From assembly GCF_008710745.1 (NCBI RefSeq), contig NZ_VYSA01000002.1:930001-994000 (forward strand): a stretch of 64,000 bases of DNA, read 5' to 3'. Below, one piece after another: positions 63,314 through 64,000 of this stretch. Positions within the stretch are counted from its first letter, which is position 1. Each line of letters begins with the position of its first letter. Under the pieces are notes generated by a model, which was not told the origin of the DNA, did not search any database, and was given only the letters and a program-made list of their open reading frames with translations. The position numbers and the translations under genes are program-made. Origin of the DNA: Microbacterium rhizomatis (GTDB lineage: Bacteria; Actinomycetota; Actinomycetes; Actinomycetales; Microbacteriaceae).

Positions 63314-64000
63314 ATGGGTGCTAGGGAAAAGGCCGATCTCACACTGCCCGTCGTCGACCCGCGCGGTGAGGCGGAGACCCCAGCGGGGTTCGAGAGTGAG
63401 CAGACCGGCTATCACAAGGACCTGAAACGCCGGCACCTGCAGATGATCGCGATCGGCGGGGCGATCGGTACGGGGCTGTTCCTCGGAGCCGGAGGCCGCC
63501 TCGCGGGGGCAGGCCCCGCCCTCACCGCCGTCTATCTGGTGTGCGGCGTCTTCTCGTTCCTCATCCTGCGTGCGCTGGGGGAGCTCGTGCTGCACCGGCC
63601 GTCGTCCGGCTCGTTCGTGTCGTACGCCCGCGAGTTCTTCGGCGAGAAGTTCGCATTCGTCTCGGGGTGGATGTACTTCCTGAACTGGGCGATGACCGGC
63701 ATCGTCGACGTGACAGCTGCGGCCCTGTACCTGCAGTTCTGGGGTGTGTTCACCTCGATCCCCCAGTGGGCGCTCGCGCTCATCGCCCTCGCCGTCGTCG
63801 TCTCGATCAACCTCGTGTCGGTGAAGCTCTTCGGCGAGATGGAGTTCTGGTTCGCCGCGATCAAGGTCACCGCGCTCGTCGTCTTCCTCGTCGTCGGAGC
63901 CGTCTTCCTCGGTGCGGGATGGCCGACCGAGTTCGGCCCGACCGGCTTCTCGATGATCAACGACAACGGCGGGTGGTTGCCGAACGGCCTGCTCGCCGCC
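63314..64000 (+). CDS. Amino-acid permease, APC family (C-terminus beyond window)
   Basis: 229 residues are visible. The N-terminal tail has [30 protein letters not shown], the APC (AAT) family entrance motif, followed by [44 protein letters not shown] and [25 protein letters not shown]. The pattern is closest to GABA/asparagine/D-serine-alanine-glycine permeases. Substrate not fixed. ATG 63314 is the first start after an in-frame stop. Confidence 0.9.
   Translation, partial: MGAREKADLTLPVVDPRGEAETPAGFESEQTGYHKDLKRRHLQMIAIGGAIGTGLFLGAGGRLAGAGPALTAVYLVCGVFSFLILRALGELVLHRPSSGSFVSYAREFFGEKFAFVSGWMYFLNWAMTGIVDVTAAALYLQFWGVFTSIPQWALALIALAVVVSINLVSVKLFGEMEFWFAAIKVTALVVFLVVGAVFLGAGWPTEFGPTGFSMINDNGGWLPNGLLAA

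Noticed and set aside
1..64000. tRNA, rRNA, IS elements, integrases, replication origin
   Set aside because: None recognised on either strand; no tRNA-like cloverleaf, DnaA-box cluster or transposase motif was found.

Overview
The window is high-GC actinobacterial chromosome. Gene content and style point to Microbacteriaceae, most likely Microbacterium or a close relative: the coproporphyrin-dependent heme pathway (HemE, HemY/CgoX, HemQ/ChdC), coenzyme F420 genes (fused FbiC, FGD, CofC, CofD), a methylcitrate cycle, an LAxTG-type sorted surface protein, many ATGA/GTGA start-stop overlaps, and very frequent Ala-Ser pairs written GCA-TCC. I saw no rRNA, tRNA, integrase, transposase or CRISPR array, and no gene-free stretch longer than about 260 bases.

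Layout. 1-3.87 kb: propionate operon, in transcription order gntR-prpD-prpB-prpC (prpC cut by the left edge), with two GTATAC boxes upstream. 3.87-7.07 kb: cell-surface pair, a DUF916-type (WxL-interacting) membrane protein and a secreted metallophosphatase with a WxL-like C-terminal domain. 7.27-13.2 kb: BMP-like lipoprotein, an ABC-2 exporter with a MarR regulator, and a LAATG-anchored surface protein. 13.2-19.8 kb: housekeeping genes (NUDIX, two aldo/keto reductases, UbiB-like kinase, rlmN, LysE exporter). 19.84-24.13 kb: a visibly AT-richer islet holding an AfsA homologue, a gamma-butyrolactone-receptor-type TetR protein, an SDR reductase, an NAD-dependent epimerase and a GntR protein. This looks like a complete quorum-signalling cassette and is the most interesting system here. 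24.1-29.0 kb: DUF4407 protein, a hypothetical protein and a three-gene acyl-CoA set. 29.2-32.24 kb: TPP-riboswitch-controlled ykoE-ykoD-ykoC thiamine/HMP transporter. 32.3-39.7 kb: D,D-carboxypeptidase, DnaJ-NERD fusion, membrane proteins, HIBCH-type hydrolase and a second ABC-2 exporter. 39.8-44.8 kb: a 1647-residue secreted RHS protein with an unrecognised C-terminus. 45.6-51.3 kb: coupled F420 operon fbiC-FMO-fgd-cofC, in which the CofH half of FbiC has lost its radical-SAM cysteines. 51.5-63.2 kb: a serine hydrolase, then the heme operon hemE-hemY-(three small envelope proteins)-hemQ-hemC-hemD-hemB-hemL, which runs into cofD and a TauE permease. 63.3 kb to the end: start of an amino-acid permease.

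Three kinds of short repeats run through the window. Family A has GTGCACAACGCAGGA arms and three copies: one inside the prp operon, one inside the hem operon and one inside the fbiC reading frame. Family B has four GTCGGA arms and three copies, each between co-directional genes. A third type is a 32-bp tandem array with hairpin potential between two convergent genes.
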